Translations under genes and position numbers: made by a program | Source of the DNA: an uncultured Kordia sp. | GTDB lineage: Bacteria > Bacteroidota > Bacteroidia > Flavobacteriales > Flavobacteriaceae | Assembly: GCF_947489565.1 (NCBI RefSeq) | Contig: NZ_CANLEA010000007.1 | Location: forward strand, 238,158-302,157 | Length of the DNA: 64,000 nt | Direction of reading: 5' to 3' | In this document: positions 8,110 to 17,972 of the stretch, piece after piece | How positions within the stretch are numbered: the stretch's first letter is position 1 | Layout: each line of letters starts with the position of its first letter | Notes under the pieces: model-generated | The model's database searches: none | What the model saw: only the letters and a program-made list of their open reading frames with translations | Told to the model about the DNA's origin: nothing

Positions 8110-10242
8110 ATGAAAAAACGAGTAACCATCTTTTTAATAAGTTTTATACTCATAAATTCCTGTAAAAAGAATACTTCAAACATGAACAAAAATATACCTG
8201 TACCCACTATTGCCAAGAAACCTACAAAACTTGAAAAGCATGGCGATGTGAGAATTGATAATTATTATTGGTTAAACGACCGAGAAGACCCAGAAGTCAT
8301 CGCTTATTTAGAAGCAGAAAACACATATAATGATGCTTTAACGGCACACACGAAGGATTTTCAACAAAATTTATTTGAAGAATTGAAAGGAAGAATTAAA
8401 GAAGATGATTCCTCAGTGCCTTATAAATTAAACGGATATTGGTATATAAAGAAGTTTGAAGAAGGAAAAGATTATCCAATTCACATCCGTAGAAAAGACT
8501 CGTTAGACGCACCTGATGAGGTTTTATTTGATGTCAACGAAATGGCAAAAGAGCATTCGTATTACAAACTTACAGGAATCAGTATCAGTCCCAATAATAA
8601 ATTGGCGGCTTTTGGTGTCGATACGGTAAGTAGACGTCAGTATGTAATTCATATCAAAAATCTAGAAACAGGAGAAATCTACAAGGAACGCATTGAAAAT
8701 ACCACAGGAAGCGCTACGTGGGCAGCTGATAACAAAACGTTGTTTTATGCCAACCGAAACGAACAAACGCTGCGTTCCGAAAAAATATACAAACATACAC
8801 TAGGTGATGCTGTTGAAAGTGATGCAGTTGTATTTCATGAAGAAGACGAAACATTTATGACTTTTGTTTACAAAACAAAATCTAAAAAATACTTGGTCAT
8901 AGGTTCGATGAGTACATTGACAATGGAATACAGAATCTTAGAAGCCGATACTCCAGATGGGGAATTTAGAGTATTTCAAGAGCGTGTTCGTGGTTTAGAA
9001 TACAATATATCGCATTATAAAGATCATTTTTATGTGATGAGTAATAAAGATGAGTCCGTTAATTTTAAGCTGTCTAAAACGCCTGAAACTCATACAGGAA
9101 TGGAACATTGGGAAGACATTATTTCACATCGTCCAGCTGTATTATTGGAAGACATTGAAATCTTTAAGGACTTTTTGGTCGTAAGCGAGCGTGACAATGG
9201 TTTAAATAAAATTAGAATCATTCGTTGGGATGAAACGGAAGATTACTATTTGCCGTTTGACAATGAAACGTATACAGCCGATACGAGTGTCAATGTGGAC
9301 TTTGATACGGATATCTTACGATATTCATATAACTCAATGACGACACCAGCTTCTGTGATCGATTTTAATATGGTAACAAAAACCAAAGAGGTTAAAAAAG
9401 AGCAAGAAGTATTGGGCGGAAAATTTGATAAAAATAATTACATCTCTGAACGTTTATGGGCAACTTCTGCTGATGGAACTAAAATTCCGATGTCAGTAAT
9501 CTATCGTAAAGGTCTCAAAAAAGACGGGACAAATCCTGTACTGCAATATGCGTATGGTTCTTATGGTTCTACCATAGATCCTTATTTTTCTTCTCCAAGA
9601 TTAAGTTTATTAGACAGAGGTTTTATCTTTGTATTAGCACATGTTCGTGGTGGAGAATATTTGGGCAGAAACTGGTATGAAACTGGAAAATTAATGCACA
9701 AGAAAAATACCTTTACAGATTTTATAGATTGCTCTAAATATTTAATAGAACAAAAATATACTTCACCAGCACATTTATATGCCTCAGGAGGAAGTGCAGG
9801 AGGATTGTTAATGGGCGCAATTTCAAACATGAACCCTGAATTATATAATGGAATCCTTGCTTCTGTTCCTTTTGTAGATGTTATCACTACAATGTTAGAC
9901 GATAGTATTCCGTTAACTACTGGAGAATATGATGAATGGGGAAATCCAAATGAAAAAGCGGATTATGAATATATGAAGTCATATTCGCCGTATGATAATG
10001 TAGAAGCCAAAGCATATCCTAATATGTTAGTCACAACCGGATTGCACGATTCGCAAGTACAATATTGGGAACCTGCAAAGTGGGTTGCAAAGTTGCGAGA
10101 ACTTAAAACAGATGACAATATTTTACTCTTACATACCAACATGGAAGCAGGACACGGAGGTGCTTCTGGACGCTTTGAAGCTTTGAAAGAAGTTGCCGAA
10201 GAATACGCGTTTTTACTGGACTTAGAAAATATAAAGGAGTAA
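8110..10242 (+). CDS. Prolyl oligopeptidase family S9A, oligopeptidase B-like lipoprotein
   Basis: A 710-residue serine peptidase. The N-terminus has a lipobox (LINSC, Cys at about residue 18), so it is probably a membrane-anchored periplasmic enzyme, unlike the cytosolic E. coli oligopeptidase B. The beta-propeller occupies about residues 100-430. The catalytic triad can be read as S562 (GGSAGG), D647 (GLHDSQVQYWEPAKW) and H682 (EAGHGG). 'GLHDSQVQYWEP' is characteristic of oligopeptidase B, which cuts short peptides after basic residues. It is followed by a separately initiated PLP synthase gene. Confidence 0.92.
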   Translation: MKKRVTIFLISFILINSCKKNTSNMNKNIPVPTIAKKPTKLEKHGDVRIDNYYWLNDREDPEVIAYLEAENTYNDALTAHTKDFQQNLFEELKGRIKEDDSSVPYKLNGYWYIKKFEEGKDYPIHIRRKDSLDAPDEVLFDVNEMAKEHSYYKLTGISISPNNKLAAFGVDTVSRRQYVIHIKNLETGEIYKERIENTTGSATWAADNKTLFYANRNEQTLRSEKIYKHTLGDAVESDAVVFHEEDETFMTFVYKTKSKKYLVIGSMSTLTMEYRILEADTPDGEFRVFQERVRGLEYNISHYKDHFYVMSNKDESVNFKLSKTPETHTGMEHWEDIISHRPAVLLEDIEIFKDFLVVSERDNGLNKIRIIRWDETEDYYLPFDNETYTADTSVNVDFDTDILRYSYNSMTTPASVIDFNMVTKTKEVKKEQEVLGGKFDKNNYISERLWATSADGTKIPMSVIYRKGLKKDGTNPVLQYAYGSYGSTIDPYFSSPRLSLLDRGFIFVLAHVRGGEYLGRNWYETGKLMHKKNTFTDFIDCSKYLIEQKYTSPAHLYASGGSAGGLLMGAISNMNPELYNGILASVPFVDVITTMLDDSIPLTTGEYDEWGNPNEKADYEYMKSYSPYDNVEAKAYPNMLVTTGLHDSQVQYWEPAKWVAKLRELKTDDNILLLHTNMEAGHGGASGRFEALKEVAEEYAFLLDLENIKE

Positions 10243-10327
10243 TTAAAAAATTTAACTTAAATTTGCAAGGTTTTGCTTATTTTCAAAACATATAAAAATA
10301 GAACCCTGTACCAACTTAATAGTTTTT

Positions 10328-11368
10328 ATGGAACAACAAATTAATGCTTTTGATAATGTACTCGAACTTATCGGAAACACCCCTTTGGTTAGATTGAAGC
10401 ACATCACAAAAAATATCAAAGGAAATTTCTACGCAAAGGTTGAGGCATTCAATCCAGGACATTCAACAAAAGATAGAATCGCTTTATATATTATTGAAGA
10501 GGCAGAAAAGAAAGGAATCATCAAGCCTGGTGATACTATTATAGAAACGACTTCAGGAAATACAGGATTTAGTATTGCAATGGTAAGTATCATTAAAGGA
10601 TACGAATGTATATTAGCGGTAAGTTCTAAATCTTCGAAAGATAAAATAGACATGTTGCGTTCTATGGGAGCAAAAGTATATGTGTGTCCTGCGCATGTAA
10701 GTGCCGACGATCCACGTTCATACTACCAAGTAGCCAGACGTATTCATGAAGAAACAAAAGGTTCAGTATACATCAATCAGTACTTTAATGAATTAAATAT
10801 TGATGCACATTACAACACAACTGGTCCAGAAATTTGGAAACAAACCAACGGAAATATTACACACTTTGTAGCGTGTAGTGGAACAGGAGGAACTATTTCT
10901 GGAACCGCAAAATACTTAAAAGAACAAAATCCAAATATCAGAGTTTTAGGTGTAGATGCCTACGGTTCAGTATTAAAAAAATACCACGAAACTAGAGAAT
11001 TTGATGCTAACGAAATCTATCCGTATCGCATAGAAGGATTAGGAAAAAACTTAATTCCAACAGCTACAGATTTTGACGTAATTGATAAATTTATCAAAGT
11101 AAAAGATGAAGAAAGTGCACACAAGGCACGTGAAATCTCTAAAACTGAAGGTTTATTTGTAGGATATACTAGTGGAGCAGCGATGCAAGCTATAGAGCAA
11201 TTGGCAGAAGAAGGTGAATTTGATGAAAATAGCAATGTTATTGTCATTTTTCCAGATCACGGATCAAGATACATGAGCAAAGTGTACAGTGACGAATGGA
11301 TGAGTTCACAAGGGTTTTTTGATAGTAAAAATATTGAAGAAGCTCAGAAAATAGAATACATTAAATAA
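10328..11368 (+). CDS. CBS-like PLP synthase; candidate cysteate synthase
   Basis: A fold-type II PLP enzyme of the cysteine synthase/cystathionine beta-synthase group, 346 residues and without CBS domains. The PLP lysine is K48 in GHSTKDRI, the substrate loop is TTSGNTGF, and the phosphate loop is [10 protein letters not shown]. The segment '[12 protein letters not shown]' is closer to CBS-type enzymes than to CysK. The next gene on the same strand is an alpha-oxoamine synthase. In sulfonolipid-making Bacteroidota, capnine is built from cysteate plus an acyl-CoA, so I infer this enzyme could make cysteate. A plain cysteine synthase is the alternative. An intervening terminator argues for separate transcripts. 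Confidence 0.78.
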   Translation: MEQQINAFDNVLELIGNTPLVRLKHITKNIKGNFYAKVEAFNPGHSTKDRIALYIIEEAEKKGIIKPGDTIIETTSGNTGFSIAMVSIIKGYECILAVSSKSSKDKIDMLRSMGAKVYVCPAHVSADDPRSYYQVARRIHEETKGSVYINQYFNELNIDAHYNTTGPEIWKQTNGNITHFVACSGTGGTISGTAKYLKEQNPNIRVLGVDAYGSVLKKYHETREFDANEIYPYRIEGLGKNLIPTATDFDVIDKFIKVKDEESAHKAREISKTEGLFVGYTSGAAMQAIEQLAEEGEFDENSNVIVIFPDHGSRYMSKVYSDEWMSSQGFFDSKNIEEAQKIEYIK

Positions 11369-11395
11369 GAAGAAAAATATTTATTCTAACATATT

Positions 11396-11430
11396 CAAAA
11401 GCAGCATGATACAGATTATGCTGCTTTTTT
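11396..11430 (+). terminator. Terminator after the CBS-like synthase gene
   Basis: The stem GCAGCAT/ATGCTGC (11401-11424) is followed by a T-run. Confidence 0.9.
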
Positions 11431-11522
11431 ATGTTATAGCCTCAAATTCCGTAAAAAATTTCTGAAAAAAATAGCAATCTAACATAAAGGGCTAATAATT
11501 ATGATAGGCAGGTAAAAATATT

Positions 11523-11530
11523 TATTTTTG
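11523..11530 (+). promoter_or_regulatory. Candidate -7 box, TATTTTTG
   Basis: An exact match to the Bacteroidota -7 consensus TANNTTTG lies 73 bases before the alpha-oxoamine synthase start and downstream of the preceding terminator. No clear -33 TTG element is visible. Confidence 0.5.
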
Positions 11531-11602
11531 CCGTTGAAGTTTTCAAAAAAACTTCATACATTACAATAACCCGTATTGATACAATAAGAAAAACTGAGAT
11601 AG

Positions 11603-12862
11603 ATGAAGGATTTATTTGCTAAAATTTATAAGGATAAAGGACCACTAGGAAAATGGGCATCACAAGCAGAAGGATATTTTGTTTTTCCGAAATTAGAAGG
11701 AGAAATTTCTAACCGAATGAAATTTCAAGGAAAAGATGTCATTACCTGGAGTATCAATGATTATCTAGGTTTAGCAAACAATCCTGAAGTACGTAAAGTA
11801 GATGCAGAAGCTGCTGCAGCCTACGGTTCAGCATATCCAATGGGCGCACGTATGATGTCTGGTCATACAGACTTACACGAGCAATTGCAAAACGAATTGG
11901 CTGAATTTGTTGGAAAAGAAGCTTCTTACTTATTAAACTTCGGATATCAAGGAATGGTATCTACCGTAGATGCTTTAGTTTCCAAAGATGATATTATTGT
12001 ATACGATGTAGATTCACACGCATGTATTATTGACGGTGTGCGTTTACACATGGGAAAACGTTTTACGTTTAAGCACAATGATATTGCTAGTTTAGAGAAA
12101 AACTTAGAACGTGCTACCAAAATGGCAGAACAAACTGGCGGAGGAATCTTAGTGATTTCTGAAGGAGTTTTTGGAATGCGTGGTGAGCAAGGGAAATTAA
12201 AAGAAATTGTAGCACTTAAGAAAAAATATAACTTCCGTTTATTTGTAGATGATGCACACGGTTTTGGAACGCTTGGTGCCACAGGAGCTGGAGCAGGACA
12301 GGAGCAAGGCGTACAAGATGATATTGACGTGTACTTTGCAACTTTTGCAAAATCAATGGCAAGTACAGGAGCATTTATTGCAGCAGATAAAGAAATCATA
12401 GATTATTTAAAATACAACTTGCGTTCGCAAATGTTCGCAAAATCATTGCAAATGCAATTGGTAGTTGGAGCGTTAAAGCGTTTAGACATGCTACGCACCA
12501 TGCCAGAACTAAAACAAAACCTTTGGAAAATTGTAAATGCATTACAAAGCGGATTAAAAGAACGCGGATTTGACATTGGAACGACTAAAAGTTGTGTAAC
12601 ACCAGTATACTTAAAAGGAAGCATTCCAGAAGCAATGGCCTTGGTAAAAGACTTGCGTGAAAACCACGGAATCTTCTGTTCTATTGTGGTATATCCAGTA
12701 ATTCCAAAAGGATTAATCTTATTAAGAATGATTCCTACGGCATCACACACTTTAGAAGACGTAGAACAAACGCTCGTAGCATTCTCAGCAATTCGTACAC
12801 GATTAGAAGATGGAACGTATAAAAGAGTTTCTGCGAAGTTGATAGAGATGATGGGAGAGTAA
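11603..12862 (+). CDS. Alpha-oxoamine synthase; candidate cysteate/serine acyltransferase
   Basis: A fold-type I PLP enzyme of 419 residues in the family of serine palmitoyltransferase, KBL and 8-amino-7-oxononanoate synthase, which condense an amino acid with an acyl-CoA with loss of CO2. The motifs are SINDYLGL near residue 50, 'VDDAHGFGTLG' for the cofactor Asp, and the PLP lysine K250 in TFAKSMAST. No acyl-carrier or biotin genes are nearby. Its neighbour is a CBS-like synthase, so I favour capnine (sulfonolipid) formation from cysteate; sphingolipid synthesis from serine is the alternative. A cysteate-using member of this family is known from Flavobacterium johnsoniae, where sulfonolipid supports gliding. 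Confidence 0.85.
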   Translation: MKDLFAKIYKDKGPLGKWASQAEGYFVFPKLEGEISNRMKFQGKDVITWSINDYLGLANNPEVRKVDAEAAAAYGSAYPMGARMMSGHTDLHEQLQNELAEFVGKEASYLLNFGYQGMVSTVDALVSKDDIIVYDVDSHACIIDGVRLHMGKRFTFKHNDIASLEKNLERATKMAEQTGGGILVISEGVFGMRGEQGKLKEIVALKKKYNFRLFVDDAHGFGTLGATGAGAGQEQGVQDDIDVYFATFAKSMASTGAFIAADKEIIDYLKYNLRSQMFAKSLQMQLVVGALKRLDMLRTMPELKQNLWKIVNALQSGLKERGFDIGTTKSCVTPVYLKGSIPEAMALVKDLRENHGIFCSIVVYPVIPKGLILLRMIPTASHTLEDVEQTLVAFSAIRTRLEDGTYKRVSAKLIEMMGE

Positions 12863-12888
12863 TTTTTTGAAGAAAAAATATATAATTT

Positions 12889-12921
12889 AAAAACCGTAGC
12901 ATGGAATGTTACGGTTTTTTT
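12889..12921. terminator. Bidirectional terminator between convergent genes
   Basis: The stem AACCGTA/TACGGTT has an A-run on the left and a T-run on the right. Confidence 0.88.
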
Positions 12922-12941
12922 ATAGTACTAAAATAGAAATC

Positions 12942-13727
12942 TCATTCAACCCTAACAGCAACCTCCACAGCATTCCCATTCTCAAAAACTGTAAACTTTA
13001 CAACTTTTCCTTGTGAATCTTTCTCAAAATCAAAACGTAAAGGAGCTTCTTTGATAAACAGCGAAGTTTCTGATGCAGCGAATAATTCAGAGTTCATTTT
13101 ACCTGCTTTGATACGTAATGTACTGTCATTTGCATAAATAGTTACGATTCCAGTATTTGGTGCTTTGTAGGTTCCTGTCAGTGATTTCATAGCTTGTGCT
13201 GACAATTGAACATTCGGCTTTGCTGAATTCTTTGATGCTTTTTGATGATCGTAACTCAGCACGCGCGACATACGCCATGTTCCATTTTCGTTTTGCCAAA
13301 CATGTGTGAATTTGGCAGACTCTACAAGTTGTTCTTTTTTACCGTTTTCAGTCAAATAAAAAAGATGTTCGCCAGTAATGATTGCACCGTAATTCTGAAG
13401 CGGATACACTTTTACACTTCCTTTTACAGCTTCTCGACGTAATCTTGTGTTCGGATCGGCGCAGAGTCCTTTTTTGACCAATTCAATCAACGTATTGGAA
13501 GTCTTTGTCAGTCCGCCTTTATCGTGATAAAACTCTAAATCGCCCGTTAAAAACTGTTTAAAATCGTCTGCCTCACAGGAATTATAAACTTTCCAGAATT
13601 GCGAATCTAAAGTCAAAATTTTTTCCTCTAAATTTTCTGATGTCTTAATAGTTGATTCTTGTGAAAATGCATTGTTTGATACTAAAAATATTCCCGAAAA
13701 GAGAATAAGTAAAATGTAATTCTTCAT
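12942..13727 (-). CDS. Exported NTF2-like (DUF4440) protein
   Basis: A 261-residue protein with a signal peptide ending near AFSQ (residue 22). Residues 30-165 form an NTF2/SnoaL-like DUF4440 domain ('DSQFWKVYNSCEADDFKQFLTGDLEFYHD', then 'THVWQNENGTWRMSRVLSYDH'). A second small beta domain of about 80 residues follows, starting 'LTGTYKAPNTGIVTIYANDS'. Members of this superfamily can be enzymes or simple binding domains, and nothing here decides which. It is monocistronic and converges on the alpha-oxoamine synthase. Confidence 0.8.
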   Translation of the reverse strand: MKNYILLILFSGIFLVSNNAFSQESTIKTSENLEEKILTLDSQFWKVYNSCEADDFKQFLTGDLEFYHDKGGLTKTSNTLIELVKKGLCADPNTRLRREAVKGSVKVYPLQNYGAIITGEHLFYLTENGKKEQLVESAKFTHVWQNENGTWRMSRVLSYDHQKASKNSAKPNVQLSAQAMKSLTGTYKAPNTGIVTIYANDSTLRIKAGKMNSELFAASETSLFIKEAPLRFDFEKDSQGKVVKFTVFENGNAVEVAVRVE

Positions 13728-14019
13728 GGATTGTGTTTTTTGATTGATGAATAGTTATACTCTTATGACGACTCAGAAAACATTTGGTTACTGTTTGAAA
13801 AAAATGACATAAAAAATGGTGAAAATGTCTATTTATTGCGATCGAATTAGCCAGTTTTTATATGAAAATCGAAGATTGTAAATTGTTAAATAATTGATAG
13901 TGAGTTATTTGATTTCTTATTTTTAATTTAACTAAGATTAATTCTAAATAAGCTTGCTCAATTCAAATCCACATAATATATTTGCCAAAACAAACAGAAA
14001 TACCAAAAAAACAATCAAA

Positions 14020-15222
14020 ATGAAAAAAGCAATCCTAGGATTATTGACACTTTCAACATTTATATTTACATCTTGTTCTAATGATGATGATACACCTCCA
14101 ATTGATTTGAATGAAGTAACTGCTCCAGCAACGTATACATTCAGCAGAAATGGAGCTACTACCGTAGATTATAATGGTCAAACGACAAGAATTGAAATGG
14201 GAGAAGAGTTTATTACGGCTCTTAAAGATAATTCAAGAACAGAAGCACAATTAGATGGAATGTTTGCACATGCCGAAGGAAATAATGACTTTAGTGATGC
14301 TACTTTAAACGCGTCTAATAAAAGTATCCGTAGCAAAACGGCGGCTTCTTCAGATTATTTTTCTGCAAATACTACAGATGCCAATGCAATTAAAGCTGAT
14401 TTTGATAGTTGGATTGCAGCGCAAGTTTCTGAAGTTTTCCCAGCATGGGCAAACAATGCAACCGCTGGAAACGCTGGACAATTACAAGAAGCTGGTGGCG
14501 GATCTACACGTTACATCAGTGGAAAAGGATTAGAATACAATCAAGCAGTAAACAAAGGATTGATTGGAGCTTTAATGGCTGACCAAATGTTGAATAATTA
14601 CCTAAGTACTTCTGTATTAGATGCTGGAACAAACAGAGCTGATAACGATGCAGGAACTGTTGCAGAAGGTAAAAACTATACAACAATGGAGCACAAATGG
14701 GATGAAGCTTTTGGATACCTTTACGGAACAGACAATGCAACCGCTCCAATATTAAACGAAGATAGTTTCTTAAACAAATACCTAGCTAGAGTAGAAGGTG
14801 ATACAGACTTCGCAGGAATTGCTTCTGACATATACGAAGCATTCAAACTAGGAAGAGCAGCAATTGTTGCTAAAAACTATACCGTTCGTGATCAACAAGC
14901 GGATATCATCAGAGAAAAAATATCTACTGTAATTGGTGTAAGAGCAGTATACTATTTACAACAAGGAAAAAATAACTTAGGAACTGATAACGCAAGTGCA
15001 TTCCACGATTTATCGGAGGGATTTGGATTTATCTACAGCTTGCAATTCACACGTAAGCCAGGAACGAACGCGCCATATTTTACAAAATCAGAAGTTGACG
15101 GATTTATTTCTCAGTTAATGACTGGAAACGGTTTTTGGGATGTAACACCAGCAACACTAGACGCAATTTCTGACGAAATATCAGCTGAATTCAACTTTAC
15201 AACAGCACAAGCAGGAAGCTAA
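14020..15222 (+). CDS. DUF4856 lipoprotein, putative iron-locus protein
   Basis: A lipoprotein of about 400 residues. I chose the ATG at 14020 rather than 13954 because it starts a signal peptide MKKAILGLL with lipobox FTSC. The body has the pattern of DUF4856, including 'GKGLEYNQAVNKGLIGALMADQMLNNYL' type helices and 'MEHKWDEAFGYLYG'. DUF4856 proteins commonly sit beside imelysin and TonB-receptor genes in Bacteroidota, as here. I infer a periplasmic or outer-membrane part in iron uptake. The exact function is unknown. Confidence 0.85.
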   Translation: MKKAILGLLTLSTFIFTSCSNDDDTPPIDLNEVTAPATYTFSRNGATTVDYNGQTTRIEMGEEFITALKDNSRTEAQLDGMFAHAEGNNDFSDATLNASNKSIRSKTAASSDYFSANTTDANAIKADFDSWIAAQVSEVFPAWANNATAGNAGQLQEAGGGSTRYISGKGLEYNQAVNKGLIGALMADQMLNNYLSTSVLDAGTNRADNDAGTVAEGKNYTTMEHKWDEAFGYLYGTDNATAPILNEDSFLNKYLARVEGDTDFAGIASDIYEAFKLGRAAIVAKNYTVRDQQADIIREKISTVIGVRAVYYLQQGKNNLGTDNASAFHDLSEGFGFIYSLQFTRKPGTNAPYFTKSEVDGFISQLMTGNGFWDVTPATLDAISDEISAEFNFTTAQAGS

Positions 15223-15246
15223 AAAAAATTATTTAGAATTAGTATA

Positions 15247-15293
15247 AAAAAGTAGCGAATGTATTAGGATAACACTCGCTACTTTTTTATTTT
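15247..15293 (+). terminator. Terminator after the DUF4856 gene
   Basis: The stem AGTAGCGA/TCGCTACT (15251-15283) is followed by a T-run that runs into the next promoter box. Confidence 0.8.
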
Positions 15294-15295
15294 TG
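15288..15295 (+). promoter_or_regulatory. Candidate -7 box, TATTTTTG, for the imelysin gene
   Basis: This is an exact TANNTTTG match 35 bases before the imelysin start. It overlaps the T-tract of the preceding terminator, and the extended word TTATTTTTGCCG also occurs at 11522. Confidence 0.55.
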
Positions 15296-15330
15296 CCGTG
15301 TTTATTTAGAATAAATAGAAATAAGAAAGA

Positions 15331-16443
15331 ATGAAGAAACTTTTCTCAGTAGTATTAGTCGCCTTATTTATTGCAGCTTGTAGCTCAAGTGATGATTCAA
15401 ACGATACCAATGGAGGCGGAAACGGAACTGCTTTTGATAGAGCAGATATGTTACGAAACATTGCAGATAATATCATTATTCCATCTTATCAAGCTTTAGA
15501 CACCAACTTAGGTGCATTAGTTACTGCAAAAGATAATTTTACAGCAACGCCAAATCAAACAAATTTAGATGCTTTGCGTTCTGCTTGGTTAACAGCCTAC
15601 AAAGCTTGGCAACATGTAGAAGCGTTCAATATTGGAAAAGCAGAGGAAATTCTATTTCATTTTCAAATGAATACCTATCCTTTAAACACGACAGATGTTG
15701 AAAATAATGTCACGAGTGGAAGTTACGATTTAACACATCCAAATAATAATGATGCTGTTGGTTTTCCAGCATTAGACTATATGTTATATGGTTTAGATGC
15801 AACAGATGCTGCCATTATTACCAAATATGACACAGATGCAGAAGCAGGAAAATACAAAACCTATCTTTCTGATGTTGTCAATCAAATGCAAACATTAACG
15901 CAAGAAGTGTTGAGTGATTGGATCGTAAATTACAGAGATACTTTTGTGTCTAGTACTTCAAACACAGCGACAAGTGCTACAAATAAATTCATCAACGATT
16001 TTATTTTTTACTACGAAAAAGGATTAAGAGCGAACAAAATTGGTATTCCAGCCGGAAACTTTTCTTCAACACCTTTACCAGATAGAGTAGAAGCATATTA
16101 CAATCAAGAAGTATCAAAAGAATTAGCTTTAGAAGCATTAACTGCTGTACAAAATGTATTTAACGGAACTGAATTTGGAGGAAGCGCTTCAGGTGAAAGT
16201 TTTAAAACGTATCTAATTTCTTTAGATAGAGCTGATTTGGCCACATTAATTATCAATCAGTTCAATACAGCACGTGGAAAAATTCAAGAATTAAACGCAA
16301 ACTTTGCGACACAAATAAATACTGACAATACTAAAATGACAGAAGCGTATGATGCGCTACAAGCCGCTGTTGTTTTATTAAAAGTAGACATGCTTCAAGC
16401 ATTCAACATCAGTGTAGATTATGTGGACGCAGATGGAGACTAA
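15331..16443 (+). CDS. Imelysin-family lipoprotein
   Basis: A 370-residue lipoprotein (lipobox IAAC, Cys17) of the imelysin/IrpA family, all-alpha periplasmic proteins linked to iron uptake. Motifs include 'LDALRSAWLTAYKAWQHVEAF' near residue 90 and 'AVGFPALDYMLYG' near 150, which stands where other members carry the GxHxxE motif. The proteins are not peptidases despite the family name. It lies between the DUF4856 gene and the HTTM/TonB-receptor genes, with its own promoter and a terminator after it. Confidence 0.92.
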   Translation: MKKLFSVVLVALFIAACSSSDDSNDTNGGGNGTAFDRADMLRNIADNIIIPSYQALDTNLGALVTAKDNFTATPNQTNLDALRSAWLTAYKAWQHVEAFNIGKAEEILFHFQMNTYPLNTTDVENNVTSGSYDLTHPNNNDAVGFPALDYMLYGLDATDAAIITKYDTDAEAGKYKTYLSDVVNQMQTLTQEVLSDWIVNYRDTFVSSTSNTATSATNKFINDFIFYYEKGLRANKIGIPAGNFSSTPLPDRVEAYYNQEVSKELALEALTAVQNVFNGTEFGGSASGESFKTYLISLDRADLATLIINQFNTARGKIQELNANFATQINTDNTKMTEAYDALQAAVVLLKVDMLQAFNISVDYVDADGD

Positions 16444-16466
16444 ATAGCAAAATTACTCGTAAAACT

Positions 16467-16497
16467 AAGGTTGTCGTTTGTAGGCAACCTTTTTTTG
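16467..16497 (+). terminator. Terminator after the imelysin gene
   Basis: The stem AGGTTG/CAACCT is followed by seven T. Confidence 0.85.
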
Positions 16498-16574
16498 TGT
16501 GAAAGTAAACGTACTTCGAAGGCAATCTTACGAAGTATTTAGAAGAAACCATTAAAAGTATTTCAACCTAAACG

Positions 16575-17972
16575 TTGAAGCATCTAAATCTCGATTATCG
16601 AGTGAATCGTTTTCAAACATATCTACAACAGCAAACAAATGCAGCGCCATTAGCGGTGTTTCGTATTGGTTTTGGTTTGATGATGTGTTACGGAATCATT
16701 CGTTTTTGGGCACATGGTTGGATAGAAAGTCTCTACCTTGAACCTACATTTCATTTCTCATACTACGGCTTTGAATGGGCAAAACCACTAGGGAGTTTTA
16801 CGTATCTCATCTTTATTCTTTGTGGATTATCGGCATTTTTTGTAGCACTAGGACTCAAATATCGATTAGCAATCATCACTTTCTTTTTAAGTTTTACGTA
16901 CATCGAATTGATGGACAAAACAACCTATCTCAATCATTACTATTTTATCAGTATTTTGAGTTTTCTGATGATTTTCCTTCCAGCGAATGCCACCTTTTCA
17001 ATTGACAATTTATGGAGGAAAAGATCTTATGAAGAAATTCCAAAATGGACCATTGATGCGATTAAACTATTGTTAGGAATTGTCTATTTCTATGCAGGAT
17101 TGGCAAAACTTAATTCAGATTGGTTATTCAAAGCGCAGCCATTAAAAATATGGTTGCCTTCCAAATTCGATCTGCCATTAATTGGAGAAACTGTACTGCA
17201 ACAAGATTGGTTTCACTACGCCATGAGTTGGTCAGGAATGTTGTATGATTTATGCATTCCGTTCCTATTACTCTACAAAAGAACACGTGTATTTGCCTTT
17301 GTATTAGTCGTGTTTTTTCATGTCTTTACAAGAGTTTTATTTCCTATCGGAATGTTTCCTTTTGTCATGATTGTGGGCACTTTAATTTTCTTTGATGCAG
17401 GATTTCATCAAAAAGTCATCGCGTTCATCAAAAAAGGTATTCATACGGTGATTAAGGTCAATACAACAGCCGTTGAAACACTATCAAATTACAATTTATC
17501 ATACAAATCTATGGTCATTCCTATTGTAGTTGCTTTCTTTGCCATTCAAATTCTATTTCCGTTTCGATATATGCTATATCCAGGTGAATTATTTTGGACA
17601 GAACAAGGCTATCGTTTTTCATGGCGTGTCATGCTGATGGAAAAGGCAGGAATTTCAACCTTTAAAATTGTAGATGGAAAAACGGGAAACTATTTCTATG
17701 TGAAAAACAGCGATTTCTTAACGGAATTTCAAGAAAAACAAATGAGCTTTCAATCCGATTTCATTCTCGAATATGCACATTATTTAGGCGATCATTTTAC
17801 GAGTCAAGGACATGAAAATGTACAAGTTTTTGTAGACAGTCATGTAGCACTCAACGGACGAATAAGCCAACCATATATAGACAATACTGTTGATTTATAT
17901 CAGCAAAAAGAATCATTCAAACACAAACACTGGATTTTACCATTTAAAGATGATGCGATTAAAGGATTTTAG
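16575..17972 (+). CDS. HTTM-domain membrane protein
   Basis: An integral membrane protein of 465 residues with about eight to ten hydrophobic helices. 'APLAVFRIGFGLMMCYGIIRF' near residue 22 and 'GIVYFYAGLAKLNSDWL' near 180 match the HTTM family, which includes vitamin K-dependent gamma-carboxylases. HTTM proteins in Bacteroidota commonly sit next to imelysin and TonB receptors. The C-terminal soluble part of about 110 residues may be periplasmic. Stop codon 16569-16571 rules out an earlier ATG, so the start is TTG at 16575, with GTG at 16602 as the alternative. It overlaps the receptor gene by about 20 bases, so the two are co-translated. Confidence 0.85.
   Translation: MKHLNLDYRVNRFQTYLQQQTNAAPLAVFRIGFGLMMCYGIIRFWAHGWIESLYLEPTFHFSYYGFEWAKPLGSFTYLIFILCGLSAFFVALGLKYRLAIITFFLSFTYIELMDKTTYLNHYYFISILSFLMIFLPANATFSIDNLWRKRSYEEIPKWTIDAIKLLLGIVYFYAGLAKLNSDWLFKAQPLKIWLPSKFDLPLIGETVLQQDWFHYAMSWSGMLYDLCIPFLLLYKRTRVFAFVLVVFFHVFTRVLFPIGMFPFVMIVGTLIFFDAGFHQKVIAFIKKGIHTVIKVNTTAVETLSNYNLSYKSMVIPIVVAFFAIQILFPFRYMLYPGELFWTEQGYRFSWRVMLMEKAGISTFKIVDGKTGNYFYVKNSDFLTEFQEKQMSFQSDFILEYAHYLGDHFTSQGHENVQVFVDSHVALNGRISQPYIDNTVDLYQQKESFKHKHWILPFKDDAIKGF

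Noticed and set aside
11947..12399. 150-codon minus-strand frame opposite the alpha-oxoamine synthase
   Set aside because: It is the antisense shadow of a strongly conserved gene, with Ser/Pro/Cys-rich composition typical of shadows.
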